Source of the DNA: Spirulina sp. SIO3F2 | Lineage (GTDB): Bacteria > Cyanobacteriota > Cyanobacteriia > Cyanobacteriales > Spirulinaceae | Direction of reading: 5' to 3' | Assembly (NCBI GenBank): GCA_010672165.1 | Contig: JAAHHN010000004.1 | Coordinates: forward strand, 62,001-126,000 | DNA: 64,000 bases | Part shown: positions 63,930 to 64,000 of the stretch, piece by piece | Position numbering within the stretch: position 1 is the first letter of the stretch | How the letters are laid out: every line of letters begins with the position of its first letter | Position numbers and translations under genes: made by a program | Notes under the pieces: model-generated | The model's input: the letters and a program-made list of their open reading frames with translations, nothing else | Databases searched by the model: none | What the model was told of the DNA's origin: nothing

Positions 63930-64000
63930 CTACTTAAGTTCGCCTGTAATCAAGGCGTTAACCTGGTGCATCAGTGGGTTGAGACCCAGGAACCGTTCCC
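63930..64000 (-). CDS. Possible C-terminal end of a minus-strand gene cut by the right edge
   Basis: On the minus strand a frame enters from the right edge and ends at TAG (63,930-63,932), giving 22 residues with a protein-like, amphipathic composition (LNPLMHQVNALITGELK). It converges with the PfkB gene. It is too short for a family call and could be chance. Confidence 0.3.
   Translation of the reverse strand, partial: ERFLGLNPLMHQVNALITGELK

Noticed and set aside
1-64000. CRISPR arrays, integrases, intact insertion sequences, rRNA genes
   Set aside because: I looked for regularly spaced repeats, transposase motifs and rRNA sequence and saw none; only a short MITE-like element and one repeat hairpin were found.

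Overview
The window comes from a cyanobacterium. The evidence is the recurrent HIP1 octamer GCGATCGC, a magnesium-chelatase subunit I gene (chlI), a DUF928 protein, a CHAT-domain haemagglutinin-like protein and a hybrid histidine kinase of typical cyanobacterial build. The genus cannot be read from the sequence.

About 1-40 kb is one large surface-glycan biosynthesis island, almost entirely on the + strand. It divides into: (i) 0.2-3.8 kb, a 'sporadic carbohydrate cluster' operon with a split transketolase, a 2OG-Fe(II) oxygenase, a LIC12192-family protein and a methyltransferase; (ii) 4.0-13.5 kb, sugar-modifying and activating enzymes: a Nudix-like/WbuC cupin fusion, a C-methyltransferase-like protein, an SDR, a methyltransferase, a nucleotidyltransferase-kinase with the reverse domain order of HldE, a carbamoyltransferase, a sugar-1-phosphate nucleotidyltransferase and a TIGR04372-type glycosyltransferase; (iii) 13.6-19.3 kb, a compact pseudaminic acid operon pseB-C-F-G-(formyltransferase)-I, in which a formyltransferase stands where the PseH acetyltransferase would be expected; (iv) 19.4-25.0 kb, transferase-like proteins, an FkbM methyltransferase and a 587-residue protein I do not recognise; (v) 25.2-32.3 kb, a second 2-keto-3-deoxy acid module: KdsC-GmhA fusion, a NeuB-like synthase without SAF domain, a NeuA-like CMP transferase, SDRs including a PtmA-like one, a TIM-barrel isomerase and a PhyH-like oxygenase; (vi) 32.3-40.0 kb, assembly functions: KpsC/S-like transferase, Wzy-like polymerase, GT2, methyltransferase, an epimerase/dehydrogenase and an O-antigen-ligase-like protein. 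The likely output is a highly decorated O-antigen, capsule or S-layer glycan carrying one or two nonulosonate-type acids plus methyl, carbamoyl and possibly formyl groups. No Wzx flippase or initiating phosphoglycosyltransferase is visible, so the locus probably extends beyond the left edge.

A tRNA-Pro(CGG) at 40.1 kb separates the island from 40.3-64 kb, which is mostly core or conserved genes with more GC and many HIP1 sites: lipA, a compact D,D-peptidase, an Imm1-type immunity protein, an MlaD/MlaF pair, chlI, an FHA-CHAT protein with DUF928 partner, a REC-PAS-PAS histidine kinase, coaE, a YHYH protein, a class-A-beta-lactamase-like protein, a RidA protein, a GT39-like membrane protein, ruvB, a pentapeptide-repeat protein, a SpoIID-type protein and a PfkB sugar kinase.

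The points most worth pursuing are the second keto-acid module with its KdsC-GmhA fusion, the inverted HldE-like fusion, the formyltransferase-bearing pse operon, the Nudix/WbuC fusion and the CHAT/DUF928/histidine-kinase neighbourhood. All functions are read from motifs and family memory; no database search was possible.
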